Shown one piece after another: positions 16,513-25,142 of a stretch of 35,186 bases of DNA; the first letter of the stretch is position 1; the number at the start of each line of letters is the position of its first letter. This DNA comes from Corynebacterium sp. HMSC05H05 (GTDB lineage Bacteria > Actinomycetota > Actinomycetes > Mycobacteriales > Mycobacteriaceae), in assembly GCF_001807265.1 (NCBI RefSeq), contig NZ_KV788412.1, positions 1 to 35,186 on the forward strand. Direction: 5' to 3'. The notes beneath the pieces are model-generated. The model saw only the letters and a list, made by a program, of their open reading frames with translations, ran no database searches and was not told the origin of the DNA. Made by a program: the position numbers and the translations under genes.

Positions 16513-17502
16513 TTAGCCGTGAATGGTCAGCCCCCAGTGTTGGATGGCGCTACCGATTTCCATGGCGCCTAAACGAGTCTTATTAGTGTCAGAAACGTTG
16601 GAGGAGACACCGATGGCCCACACGCCGGAATTGTCAGCGGCGAAGACCGCGCCGCCTGAATCTCCACGGTCGTTGATATTGCGGAAGTAGAAGAGACCGT
16701 TGTTTCCGACTTCTTCAAACTGACCGCAGGAGTATCCGGTGGTGGCACCGAGCCGACAGATTGCCATACCGCGGGCCTGTGCTTCCTGCGGGGTGATCCA
16801 ACCACGTAAAGGAAGATCAACCGGCAGGGTAGAGGAGTACTTAGCGTCTCCGGTGATCTCGATTAACCCGATATCGGCGCCGAAGATGCTCCCGTTCTCG
16901 TCCTGCTCCAAGTAGGACTCCACCATCTCTCCCACGAAGGCCCAGTTGCCACGTGAATCCTCCACGTAGAACTGGTCACCCCGATTGCCGCAATGTCCTG
17001 CGGTGATGATAAACAAACGCCCGTCTGCGGATGCGAGAAAACCGGTCGAACAAGTCATGCTCTGTGTTTCGTTAAAAATTCGGCCCCCCGGTACAACCCC
17101 GCCGGGCTGCTTTAGCCATTCCCAGTCGACGGAGTTGTGGTAGTACACGCCACGATTGTCGTCACGGCCACTCTGGCCTGAAGCGTCGTTTTTCGGGTCG
17201 ATGACGTCGCGTCGGATCGGCGGTTCGACGCGCTGTCCGGAATAATTTGAGTGATTCTGGTAGTTCGACTCCGACCGGGAGTATGACCGCTGGGATGCCG
17301 TTGTAGTTTCCGGCGCAGGAGAGGAAATAGTTGGCTGTGAGCCAGGGCTATTGAGCATCTCAGCGATGTCAGCCACGGCCGCGTCCTGTTCGGCACGGTA
17401 GGCCTCCAAATCATCGTCGGAAGTACCCGAGCAGCCAGTAAGGAGAGCAGAGATCACGAGCATAGAGAACACTCTGAGGCGTGACTGGACTGGAGAAGTC
17501 AA
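16513..17502 (-). CDS. Secreted trypsin-like serine protease lipoprotein
   Basis: The 329-residue protein starts with TTG at 17502 after a weak GAAG. A short basic N-terminus and hydrophobic stretch end in the lipobox LLTGC, with Cys24 as the lipidation site. Residues 50-115 are a Ser/Asn/Pro-rich linker. The C-terminal half is a chymotrypsin-fold domain with His170 (TAGHCG), Asp210 (GADIGLIEI) and Ser282 (RGDSGGAVF). Cys151/Cys171 and Cys249/Cys259 could form two disulfides. An extracytoplasmic, membrane-anchored protease is inferred. Its base composition looks less GC-rich than its neighbours, which may hint at transfer. Substrates are unknown. Confidence 0.8.
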   Translation of the reverse strand: MTSPVQSRLRVFSMLVISALLTGCSGTSDDDLEAYRAEQDAAVADIAEMLNSPGSQPTISSPAPETTTASQRSYSRSESNYQNHSNYSGQRVEPPIRRDVIDPKNDASGQSGRDDNRGVYYHNSVDWEWLKQPGGVVPGGRIFNETQSMTCSTGFLASADGRLFIITAGHCGNRGDQFYVEDSRGNWAFVGEMVESYLEQDENGSIFGADIGLIEITGDAKYSSTLPVDLPLRGWITPQEAQARGMAICRLGATTGYSCGQFEEVGNNGLFYFRNINDRGDSGGAVFAADNSGVWAIGVSSNVSDTNKTRLGAMEIGSAIQHWGLTIHG

Positions 17503-17634
17503 AGCGGACTCACTTCGGGGTATAAAAATCGCGAACAGTTACAAACTTTAACAGCGGCTTCCTCGTGTCGAGTTTGTGCGAGTTGACGGAAAGTCGGCTA
17601 GGGCTCCTCTTTATTCACTCCCAAAGATTATGAG

Positions 17635-17805
17635 TTATCCACAGCGGTTGTCCACAGTGTGGATAACTACACGCGTGTAACTCCTCGAACGACACGTCGA
17701 ACACCCAAAATGACACGCCGAAGGAACCTGGCATTTTCGAAAGAAAACCAGCACATTTCACTGCCCTGTGGAGTTGTGCACAGAGTTATCCACAGGTGTG
17801 GATAG
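17635..17805. promoter_or_regulatory. Cluster of six DnaA-box-like sequences
   Basis: TTATCCACA occurs at 17635-17643 and 17786-17794, and in reverse at 17658-17666, all perfect matches to the DnaA box. Near matches are TTGTCCACA (17648-17656), TTGTGCACA (17774-17782) and reverse CTATCCACA (17797-17805). The last pair forms an almost perfect inverted dyad with a 2-bp spacer. The cluster fills the 368-bp gap between the divergent protease and catalase genes. No dnaA or dnaN is adjacent. It may titrate DnaA or place katA under DnaA control. Confidence 0.7.
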
Positions 17806-17870
17806 TCGCGCTCCCGTGAAAATGCCTACTGTGGGAAGCACACCATCAACAGCGATCTAAGGAGTGAGCG

Positions 17871-19436
17871 ATGGCGGATAAAAGCAAGGCAGAAGAGATC
17901 GTTTCCAGGGGCGAGCGCCCCGCGGGCAAGGGCCGCACCACCGAGCTGAGCGGCCAGCCGGTCGCTTCGGAGCACATTTCGGTCACTCAGGGGCGTCAAG
18001 GGGCGAATGTGCTTAACGACGTCCACCTGATCGAAAAGCTCGCCCACTTCAACAGGGAAAACGTGCCAGAGCGCATCCCGCACGCGAAGGGTCACGGCGC
18101 CTTCGGCGAGCTGCACATCACCGAGGACGTGTCCAAGTACACGAAGGCGAAGCTGTTCCAGCCTGGCACCGTCACGCCGATGGCGGCGCGTTTTTCCACC
18201 GTCGCTGGCGAGGCCGGGTCGCCGGATACCTGGCGCGATGTGCATGGCTTCGCGCTGCGTTTTTACACGGAGGACGGCAACTACGACATCGTGGGCAACA
18301 ACACCCCGACGTTCTTCTTGCGCGACGGCATGAAGTTCCCGGACTTCATCCACTCCCAGAAGCGCCAGCCTAACTCGGGCCTGCGCGACGACGAGATGCA
18401 GTGGGATTTCTGGACCCGCACGCCGGAGTCTGCGCACCAGGTGACCTACCTGATGGGCGACCGCGGCACCCCGAAGACGTCGCGCCACCAGGACGGTTTC
18501 GGTTCCCACACCTTCCAGTGGGTCAACGAGGAGGGCACGCCGGTGTGGGTGAAGTACCACTTCAAGACCCGCCAGGGCTGGGAGTGCTTCACCGACGAGG
18601 AGGCCACCGAGAAGGCGGGCACCGACCCGGATTTCCAGCGCGCGGACTTGTTCAACGCGATTGCGGACGGCGACTTCCCAGTCTGGGACGTCAAGGTGCA
18701 GATCATGCCGTTCGAGGAGGCGAAGGATTACCGCTTCAACCCGTTCGACCTGACCAAGACGTGGTCGCAGAAGGATTACCCGCTGATCCCGGTGGGTTAC
18801 TTCGTGCTCAACCGCAACCCGAAGAACTACCACGCGCAGATTGAGCAGCTGGCGCTCGATCCGGCCAACTTGGTGCCGGGCGTGGGCCTGTCGCCGGACC
18901 GCATGCTGCAGGCCCGCGTGTTTGCCTACTCGGACCAGCAGCGCCACCGCATTGGCACGAACTACAAGGATCTGCCGGTCAACCGCCCGCTCAACGACGT
19001 GAACACCTACTCCGAGCGCGGCAACATGGCTTACTTCTTCAACGAGGAAGGCGAGCCGAACTACGTGCCCAACCGCACCGAGAAGGGCGCCGGCTACCTG
19101 GACAACAACGAGGATTCCTCCTCCAACTTCACCGACTACGGCCAGGCGGAGAACCTCTACATCAACCCGGATCCGGAGGGCACTGATCTGGTGCGCGAGG
19201 CGTATGTCAAGCACGCCGAGGACGATGATTTCGGCCAGGCTGGCACGCTCTACCGCGACGTGTTCGACGACGCCGAGAAGGAGCGCTTCGTCCACAACAT
19301 CACCAACAAGATGATGGCGATTAAGAACAAGGACGTCGAGGAGCGCGTCTACGAGTACTGGGGCAAGGTCGACGCCGACCTGGAGACCAAGGTGCGCGAG
19401 TCTTTCGCCAAGAAGCGCGCTGAGCAGGAGCAGTAA
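17871..19436 (+). CDS. katA: Monofunctional haem catalase
   Basis: This is a 521-residue cytoplasmic catalase that dismutates hydrogen peroxide. Catalytic His71 sits in the distal motif RIPHAKGHGAFGE. The distal Asn is in YDIVGNNTPTFFLRD (143-144). The proximal haem-ligand Tyr is in ARVFAYSDQQRHRIG. The size fits small-subunit catalases. A strong AAGGAG lies 8 nt before the ATG. Upstream lies the DnaA-box cluster, and a possible -10 TACTGT is at 17827-17832. A strong bidirectional terminator follows. Confidence 0.96.
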   Translation: MADKSKAEEIVSRGERPAGKGRTTELSGQPVASEHISVTQGRQGANVLNDVHLIEKLAHFNRENVPERIPHAKGHGAFGELHITEDVSKYTKAKLFQPGTVTPMAARFSTVAGEAGSPDTWRDVHGFALRFYTEDGNYDIVGNNTPTFFLRDGMKFPDFIHSQKRQPNSGLRDDEMQWDFWTRTPESAHQVTYLMGDRGTPKTSRHQDGFGSHTFQWVNEEGTPVWVKYHFKTRQGWECFTDEEATEKAGTDPDFQRADLFNAIADGDFPVWDVKVQIMPFEEAKDYRFNPFDLTKTWSQKDYPLIPVGYFVLNRNPKNYHAQIEQLALDPANLVPGVGLSPDRMLQARVFAYSDQQRHRIGTNYKDLPVNRPLNDVNTYSERGNMAYFFNEEGEPNYVPNRTEKGAGYLDNNEDSSSNFTDYGQAENLYINPDPEGTDLVREAYVKHAEDDDFGQAGTLYRDVFDDAEKERFVHNITNKMMAIKNKDVEERVYEYWGKVDADLETKVRESFAKKRAEQEQ

Positions 19437-19451
19437 CCTCGCTGCATGAGA

Positions 19452-19488
19452 AAAGCCCGTTGAGTCTGCAGCAGACTCAACGGGCTTT
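19452..19488. terminator. Bidirectional terminator between katA and the secreted protein gene
   Basis: A perfect 18-bp inverted repeat (19452-19469 with 19471-19488) has one central base, with A-rich 5' and T-rich 3' edges. It separates two convergent genes that end at 19436 and 19508, so it can serve both. Confidence 0.9.
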
Positions 19489-19507
19489 CGCGCTATTCAG
19501 CAGTGTT

Positions 19508-20917
19508 TTAGAACACGCCGCGGATCTTCTTGCCGAAGTCGGAGACGGTCACGTCGCGGGAGTCCACGTCCTGGTCGTTGTAGAAGGAGGTGTCCTCGGA
19601 GAGACGGCCGGTCTGGGTGACCTTCATGTAGTTGTACAGGCGGCCTTCCTTGGTCTTTCCGTCGCCGAAGGAGAAGGCGCCCAGCAGCATCTCGTCGCCT
19701 GCGAGGATCGGGTTGGACAGGGTGACCTCGAAGGTGCGGATGCCGCGGTCGAAGTCGTAGCCCAGGTCGCGGATGTGGGTGCCGTTGTACTGGGTGGTGG
19801 TGATCAGGCGGTCAACGCCCTCCGGGCCCGCCTCGGTGCCGACCTCGACGCGGAAGGTCAGGGCCGGGAATTCGCCCCAGTAGCGCTTCGCGCCGGTGTT
19901 CTTCACGCGCAGTGCGACGGAGCCAGCGGCGCCGGGCACCTTCCAGGAGGAGGTGGTGAAGTACGGCTGGAGGTCCAGGTCGCGCTGGGCATCTGCCTGC
20001 TTATCGACGACTTCGTTGACCTCGTCAGCAGCATTCTCCTCCACCTCGGTGATGACCTCGGCGCCTTCGTTCGCGATGTCGTTGTTGGTCACGTCGGTGG
20101 CTTCGTCGTTGTCGACCGTGGTGACGTCGTCAAGGTTTGCGCCCGTCTCGATCTTCTTGACGTCCTCGTTGTACGCCGGGTTCGGGTTCTCCACGGTGTC
20201 GGTGACCTGTGCGCCCTTGTTCGGTGCCCAGGAGCCGGCCGGGGTGGAGTAGTTCTTGACGCGGACCTCGTTCTTGACCGGCATGTTGGCGATCCACGCG
20301 GTCGGGGTTGCCCAGGTGCCGTTCGGGCGGCAGCGCTGCTGGGTGCCGGTCATGGTGACGGTGCGGAAGCCGTAGGTGGCCTCGCCGGTGTTGCCGGCCG
20401 GCACGTCGTACGGGCCGACAGTCTGGCCGACGTTCCAGGACAGCTCAGCGGAGACGTCCCAACCGAGCGACTTGGCCAGGGAGTAGCCGATGTTGCCCTG
20501 CATGCCGTCTTTGGAGCCGGAGCCGCCGAGCGTCAGGGTCTCGGTCTTGGAGCCGTTGACGGAGGCGGAGATGGTCTGGGTGCGGGACAGGTCCTGGGAC
20601 AGCGGGATGTCGCTGTCGGTGAGGTTGGTGGTGGAGATGGTGCCCACCGGCAGGAAGTTGTCCTTGACCTTGTAGACGATGGTGCGGTAGTCCTCGGTGG
20701 AGTTGCACACCGGACGCGGGTTGAGGATGTTGGCCTTCAGGTGGTCTGAGCCGCGGTAGGTGTGGATGATCGGCAGTGCGGAGTTGGTTGCCGGGGTCTC
20801 CGGGTAGGACTCTTCGAAGGTCTGGGCGGTGGCGGTGATGCCGGAGCCTGCGATTGCGACAGCGGCGACGGCTGCGATCGCGGCCTTGGCGGCGCCAGCG
20901 ATGCGGAATACGCGCAT
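19508..20917 (-). CDS. Secreted beta-rich protein of unknown function
   Basis: The 469-residue protein starts at the ATG at 20917, behind a good GAAAGGA. It has a clear signal peptide (KAAIAAVAAVAIAGSGITATAQ). Residues 70-220 form a Ser/Thr-rich region with alternating polar residues (LSRTQTISASVNGSKTETLTLGGSGS) and SLGWDVSAELSWNVGQTVGPYDVPAGNTGEATYGFRTVTMTGTQ. This resembles the amphipathic beta-hairpin plus PAG turn of secreted actinobacterial proteins in the aerolysin-like class, but that is only a visual impression. An acidic, disordered linker (about 240-310) precedes a second beta domain. Two Cys are present in the first domain. A palindromic site overlaps its putative promoter. Confidence 0.65.
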   Translation of the reverse strand: MRVFRIAGAAKAAIAAVAAVAIAGSGITATAQTFEESYPETPATNSALPIIHTYRGSDHLKANILNPRPVCNSTEDYRTIVYKVKDNFLPVGTISTTNLTDSDIPLSQDLSRTQTISASVNGSKTETLTLGGSGSKDGMQGNIGYSLAKSLGWDVSAELSWNVGQTVGPYDVPAGNTGEATYGFRTVTMTGTQQRCRPNGTWATPTAWIANMPVKNEVRVKNYSTPAGSWAPNKGAQVTDTVENPNPAYNEDVKKIETGANLDDVTTVDNDEATDVTNNDIANEGAEVITEVEENAADEVNEVVDKQADAQRDLDLQPYFTTSSWKVPGAAGSVALRVKNTGAKRYWGEFPALTFRVEVGTEAGPEGVDRLITTTQYNGTHIRDLGYDFDRGIRTFEVTLSNPILAGDEMLLGAFSFGDGKTKEGRLYNYMKVTQTGRLSEDTSFYNDQDVDSRDVTVSDFGKKIRGVF

Positions 20918-21027
20918 TGGGCGTTCCTTTCGGGGAAACAATTGTGGGAATTTCAAGGGGGGCGGGCTTCTCAACCTCTCAGCGAGGAGCTCTCATACAA
21001 CACCTAGTCAACTGCCAAGGAAGCGTC

Positions 21028-21047
21028 ATAATATTGTTGAACAATCC
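21028..21047 (-). promoter_or_regulatory. 17-bp palindromic site overlapping a TATTAT -10 of the secreted protein gene
   Basis: ATATTGTTGAACAATCC at 21031-21047 is a copy of a motif found seven times at 34802-35129 (ideal form GGATTGTTSAACAATCC). On the minus strand a TATTAT (21028-21033) adjoins and overlaps it, about 110 nt upstream of the start at 20917, which is the position expected for repressor control. The regulator is unknown. Confidence 0.5.
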
Positions 21048-21297
21048 ACCCAATCCGGGGGCAAACTAAAGTGATTGTCACGTCACAAAAGCCTGCTTAC
21101 CAGTATTAACACTGCTATATGTGGGTAAAACCCCGACGCAATCTATCGCGCTATTTAAATGCAGTCACACGTCGCCCAAACCGGTGTCTCAGGTCCCTCT
21201 TGGAATTTGTTCAGCCTTGAAGCTTCCTGCGGCCACTGAAATTAAGCGACTAATCATCTCATCGGCGGGCGGATAAGAACGTTATTCCAAATTTAAC

Positions 21298-21325
21298 TTG
21301 ACTAAAAACAAGATCGGGTTAAGAT
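21298..21325 (+). promoter_or_regulatory. Probable promoter of the DGQHR-domain gene
   Basis: TTGACT (-35, 21298-21303) and TAAGAT (-10, 21320-21325) are separated by 16 bp, about 60 nt upstream of the start codon, in an AT-rich stretch. The rest of the 468-bp intergenic region (20918-21385) holds no gene. A direct repeat GCGACTAAT (21246-21254 and 21344-21352) brackets the promoter and could be a regulator site. Confidence 0.55.
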
Positions 21326-21385
21326 TGGTAATCAAGCAATAAGGCGACTAATTCCCAATTAGGGAGAGAAAGGAACAATTGTCCC

Positions 21386-22660
21386 ATGGATAACCTAAAC
21401 CTCAGCGGCTACAAGCCGTACACGGAAGTGCTGGCCCAGATGACGCAGCGAGCAAACGGACGCCGAACCTACATCGTGGCGCTGCCGCTGCACCTGCTCA
21501 GCCAGTACGTCCCTATCCCGGACCCGGAAAAGCCGTTCGCCGGCAACCGCCGTGTGAACAAGCGTCACGCCACCAAGTTCGGTGAATACTGGCGCGCAAA
21601 CGACACATGGACTGCACCGCCGCTGCTCGTGGATACGACCATGCCGCTGGACAAGGGCTTTGACTCGATCTTTGACGTCGGCGGAGTCGCGGTCGGTAAG
21701 TTGAAGATCCATCGCAATGCCTCGTCCGAGTTTGCCATTCTGGACGGTCAGCACCGCATTCTTGGTTGGAAACTCATGGAGGATCAGCTGGCTAAGGAGT
21801 ACAAGGAGGCGCGCGCTGAACTCAAAAAGGCAGAAGCGGACGGGAACGCAGACGAGCTTTCTGCTGTGCAGAAGAAACTCGAGGAGATTGAGGCGGCGCA
21901 GCTTCGCTTCGAAACCGAGTTTGTCACGCTCGAGATCATGCAGGGGGTGAGCGAGGAAGACCACAAGCAGGCCTTCAACGACATCGCCACCAACGCGCGA
22001 GGAATTACCAAGTCCGTGACGGTGTCTTTCGACCGCCGCAGCATGATCAACCGCATTGCTGTGGAGGTTGCGGAAAGCATCGAGTTCCTCGCTGACCGCG
22101 TGGACTGGGAGAAAGACCGCGTTGCGGGCAAGAACGAAAACGTGATCTCCGGCAAAAACCTGGCCGACATTGTCCGCCACCTTGCGTTGGGCATCGACGG
22201 CCGAATGACAAACCGCAGAGAAGACAGCATGAGCGAGGAGCGAATCGCTGATCTGGTTGAGGTGTTCTTCGAGCTGCTGCTTGACACCTTCCCGCAGCTG
22301 CAGGACCTGGATGCCGAAGATACTTCGCCGATCGAGCTGCGAGAAAAGGACATGATCACCTCGGCCACGGTGCTGCGAGTGCTCGCGGGAGTGTTCCACG
22401 CTCTCGCCGTGGATATCTCGGATGAGAGCAACCCGAAACTCGACAAAAAGGGTCTAGAGGAGGCGCGCGAGCTTTTCGAGGCGCTGAGCGGGCACACCGG
22501 CCTGCCCCTGGATCGTCGCTGGCTGGATACCGGGTTCTTCCCGGAAAACGCTAAGGCACCTAGCTCCCGCGCGCAGGATCTACGTGGGTTGACCAACCTG
22601 CTGGTCCAGTGGGCGCGGCAAGGCGAGATCTTTGCGCCGTCCAAGGCCGCAGACGCCTAA
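21386..22660 (+). CDS. DGQHR-domain (DndB-like) protein, orphan
   Basis: The 424-residue protein carries the hallmark FAILDGQHRILGW (DGQHR at 120-124) of the DndB family. Residues 28-110 (YIVALPLHLLSQYVPIP, NRRVNKRHATKFGEYWRAN, WTAPPLLVD) are the N-terminal part of that fold. Residues 134-180 are a charged helical, coiled-coil-like insert (KEARAELKKAEADGNADELSAVQKKLEEIE). FNDIATNARGITKSVTVSFDRR matches the ParB-like part of DndB-type proteins. DndB acts with dndACDE in phosphorothioate DNA modification or as its repressor. None of these partners is within the window, so this is an orphan copy. The ATG at 21386 follows AAAGGA at a long spacing. Confidence 0.75.
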   Translation: MDNLNLSGYKPYTEVLAQMTQRANGRRTYIVALPLHLLSQYVPIPDPEKPFAGNRRVNKRHATKFGEYWRANDTWTAPPLLVDTTMPLDKGFDSIFDVGGVAVGKLKIHRNASSEFAILDGQHRILGWKLMEDQLAKEYKEARAELKKAEADGNADELSAVQKKLEEIEAAQLRFETEFVTLEIMQGVSEEDHKQAFNDIATNARGITKSVTVSFDRRSMINRIAVEVAESIEFLADRVDWEKDRVAGKNENVISGKNLADIVRHLALGIDGRMTNRREDSMSEERIADLVEVFFELLLDTFPQLQDLDAEDTSPIELREKDMITSATVLRVLAGVFHALAVDISDESNPKLDKKGLEEARELFEALSGHTGLPLDRRWLDTGFFPENAKAPSSRAQDLRGLTNLLVQWARQGEIFAPSKAADA

Positions 22661-22675
22661 CCCCCACCAACGCAA

Positions 22676-22713
22676 AAATCGGATTGTGGCAAATATTTGC
22701 CACAATCCGATTT
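22676..22713. terminator. Perfect 38-bp palindromic bidirectional terminator
   Basis: A fully self-complementary sequence with 19-bp arms and no formal loop has A-rich and T-rich ends. It sits 15 nt after the DGQHR gene stop and 23 nt beyond the convergent crgA stop. It can stop transcription from both sides. Confidence 0.85.
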
Positions 22714-22736
22714 CACACATCCCCCGGGGAAGGGAA

Positions 22737-23012
22737 CTACCGCCAACCCATAGTCATCAGCAGGCCGAGGATCATGCCCGAAAAGCCGATGGCGTAGTTC
22801 CACGGCCCGAGCTGGCCGAGCCACGCCAGCTGGTCGCCGGCGAGGTAGTAGAGGATGAGCCACGCCAGGCCGAGGAGCATCAGCCCGAACATGATCACCT
22901 TGTACCACATCGGGGTGCCGCCGGTGTTGACCTTGACCGGGGTACGCGTGGTGCCGGTGGAGGTGCTGCTAGCTGGGCGGATGGGGTCTTTGGTTACTTT
23001 TGCTTTAGGCAT
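22737..23012 (-). CDS. crgA: Cell division protein CrgA
   Basis: The 91-residue protein has a polar N-terminus (MPKAKVTKDPIRPASSTSTGTTRTPVKVN) and two TM helices (about 36-57 and 70-88). The conserved segments are TPMWYKVIMFGLMLLGLAWLILYY and LGPWNYAIGFSGMILGLLMTMGWR. CrgA is a divisome protein of actinobacteria that contacts FtsZ, FtsI and Wag31 in mycobacteria. It lies 42 nt downstream of pknB in the same direction, with its own AAGGGAG ribosome binding site. No trpG-like gene lies between, unlike in M. tuberculosis. Confidence 0.92.
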   Translation of the reverse strand: MPKAKVTKDPIRPASSTSTGTTRTPVKVNTGGTPMWYKVIMFGLMLLGLAWLILYYLAGDQLAWLGQLGPWNYAIGFSGMILGLLMTMGWR

Positions 23013-23054
23013 GTGCGCTCCCTTGGTGTGTGCGGGCTCAGCCGTCTCCGGCGG

Positions 23055-25142
23055 CTAAAGCCCTAGCCCGCGCTGCACGTTCCGCAGCGCGTTGTTCGCG
23101 TTCTGGGGTTGAACTGTATCAGCCTGCCCTGCAGCCGCGTTATTTTGCGGGATGAGTTTGCCGGCGTCGAACTTCCACAGGTTGTAGCCGATGGCTTGGT
23201 CCTTGCGGATGGTTTCGCCGGCGGCGACTTCCTGGTGGCCGATCATGCCGTCGTCGACGAGTGCGCCGGTGGGCACCGGCGGGCCAGGTACGAGGCGGCC
23301 GTTCCAGCCGGCGTCGCGGAGTGCCTTTTCGGCCTCCTCCGGGCTTTGGCGGGTGATCTCCGGCATGTTCATGAGCATGCCGTTGGATACGCGCAGCTCG
23401 ATGGTGGTGCCGGATTCGACGTCGGTGTTTTCACCGGCGACGGCGAGCACCTGCCCCTCGGGTTTGGTCGAGTCCACGCTGGTGACGGTGGAGCGCAGCT
23501 GCAGGGAGGACAGGGTGGCGGTGGCCTGCTCGACGTTCAGCCCCACCAGGGACGGCACCTGCACCATCTCCGGTCCGGAGGAGACGGTGATGGCGATGCG
23601 TGAGCCCTTGGCAATCTGGGTGCCGCCAGCGGGTTGCTGCGACAGGATCACGCCTTCTTCGATGTTGTCGCTGGATTCGCGGCGCACGTTGGGGTTGAGT
23701 TCCAGCCCGGCCTTCTTCAGCTCTTCGATGGCTTCTTCGGCGGTCAGGTTGGTCACGTCCGGCACGTCGGTCATTTCCTTGCCGGAGGAGACGGTCAGCG
23801 TGATCTGCGTGCCGCGCTTGAGCTCGGAGCCTGCGGCGGGGTTGGTGGAGATGACGTTGCCGCGCTTGATGTCGGGGCTGGGTTCTTCCATGACGGAGAC
23901 GGCGAAGCCGAGGTGCTCGAGTTCGCGGACGGCGTCGTTGCGCGGTATGTCCGCGAGTTCGGGCACGGGCACCATTTCCTCTTTGACCACCTCAGAGGTC
24001 TCGTTGTTCACGGAGAAGTAGTCGTAGACGAACCAGCACACCGCACCCGCGAGCAGCAGGCCGAGCAGCGCGGAGAGCCACTTGAGCCAGTTGGAGGAGG
24101 TTTTTTCGTTGGCGGCGCGGTGGTCGGCGTAGCGCGTGTGCCCGGAGGCGGCAGATGCTTCGCGACGCACCACAGGTTCGCGCACCACATCCCCAACCAC
24201 GACGGTGTGGTCCTGGGACGGCGGGTATTGGGAATCGATGGCGTGGGAGCCTGCGTCCTCTTCCGCGGCGGCGAGGTGGTTGCGGGCGGCGGTGGTGACG
24301 CTGCCGCGCTCCAAAAGCGCGAGGTCGTTGCCCATTTCGTCGGCGGTTTGGTACCGGTCGGCGGGGTGTTTCGCCATCGCGGTGAGGATGACGGAGTCGA
24401 CGTTGACGGCCTCGTTGTCCGACAGCGGCGCGGTGATCCGCTCGGACGGCGGCACCGGGTCTTCCTGGACGTGCTGGTAGGCCACGGCGAAGGGGGATTC
24501 GCCCTCGAACGGCGGGACCCCGGTGACGGATTCGTACATCACGCAGCCGAGCGCGTAGACGTCGCTGCGCGCGTCGGCGGCCTTGCCGCGGGCCTGCTCG
24601 GGGGAGAGGTACTGCGCGGTGCCGATGACGGCGGAGGTTTGCGTCATGGCGGAGGTGGAATCATCCAGCGCACGCGCGATGCCGAAGTCCATGACTTTCA
24701 CGGCACCGGTGTTGGTGACCATGATGTTGGCGGGTTTGATGTCGCGGTGGATGATGCCGGCGTCGTGGCTGGCCTGCAGCGCGCGGGTGACCGGCAGCAG
24801 CAGTTTCGCGGCGCGCTCGGGGCTCAGCGGGCCTTCGTTGCGCACGATGTCGCGCAGGTTCATGCCGTGGACGAGTTCCATGACAATGTAGGGCACGTCC
24901 ACGCCGGAGGTTTCCACGGAGCCGGTGTCGTAGACCGAGACGATGTTGGGGTGGTTCAGGCGCGCGGAGTTTTGCGCTTCGCGGCGGAAGCGTTCGCGGA
25001 AGTTTTCGTCGCGCGCCATGTCGATCTTCAACATCTTCACGGCAACTTCGCGCCCAAGGGACACGTCGGTGGCGGCATACACGTCCGACATGCCGCCGGT
25101 GCCGATGATGTCGCCGAGTTCGTACCGGTCCGCGATCAGCAT
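23055..25142 (-). CDS. pknB: Ser/Thr protein kinase PknB with PASTA domains
   Basis: This 695-residue membrane kinase is a regulator of cell growth and division. The cytoplasmic kinase domain (7-270) shows the Gly-rich loop IGTGGMSDVY, Lys36 (AVK), HRD at 132-134 (HRDIKPANI), DFG at 152-154 and an activation loop with Thr residues (SAMTQTSAVIGTAQYLSPEQ). One TM helix (about 350-375) is followed by four extracellular PASTA repeats (about 385-640; VPxLxxLxxEQAxxxL pattern), which bind muropeptides or lipid II. The fourth PASTA is diverged. The ATG directly abuts the TAA of pknA. Confidence 0.96.
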   Translation of the reverse strand: MLIADRYELGDIIGTGGMSDVYAATDVSLGREVAVKMLKIDMARDENFRERFRREAQNSARLNHPNIVSVYDTGSVETSGVDVPYIVMELVHGMNLRDIVRNEGPLSPERAAKLLLPVTRALQASHDAGIIHRDIKPANIMVTNTGAVKVMDFGIARALDDSTSAMTQTSAVIGTAQYLSPEQARGKAADARSDVYALGCVMYESVTGVPPFEGESPFAVAYQHVQEDPVPPSERITAPLSDNEAVNVDSVILTAMAKHPADRYQTADEMGNDLALLERGSVTTAARNHLAAAEEDAGSHAIDSQYPPSQDHTVVVGDVVREPVVRREASAASGHTRYADHRAANEKTSSNWLKWLSALLGLLLAGAVCWFVYDYFSVNNETSEVVKEEMVPVPELADIPRNDAVRELEHLGFAVSVMEEPSPDIKRGNVISTNPAAGSELKRGTQITLTVSSGKEMTDVPDVTNLTAEEAIEELKKAGLELNPNVRRESSDNIEEGVILSQQPAGGTQIAKGSRIAITVSSGPEMVQVPSLVGLNVEQATATLSSLQLRSTVTSVDSTKPEGQVLAVAGENTDVESGTTIELRVSNGMLMNMPEITRQSPEEAEKALRDAGWNGRLVPGPPVPTGALVDDGMIGHQEVAAGETIRKDQAIGYNLWKFDAGKLIPQNNAAAGQADTVQPQNANNALRNVQRGLGL

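Noticed and set aside
17674..17697. LexA box from repeated TCGAAC
   Set aside because: The two TCGAAC copies are direct, not inverted as an SOS box requires.
17635..17805. Chromosomal origin oriC
   Set aside because: No dnaA, dnaN, rpmH or gyrase genes are nearby and the AT-rich unwinding region is weak, so the DnaA boxes alone do not justify an origin call.
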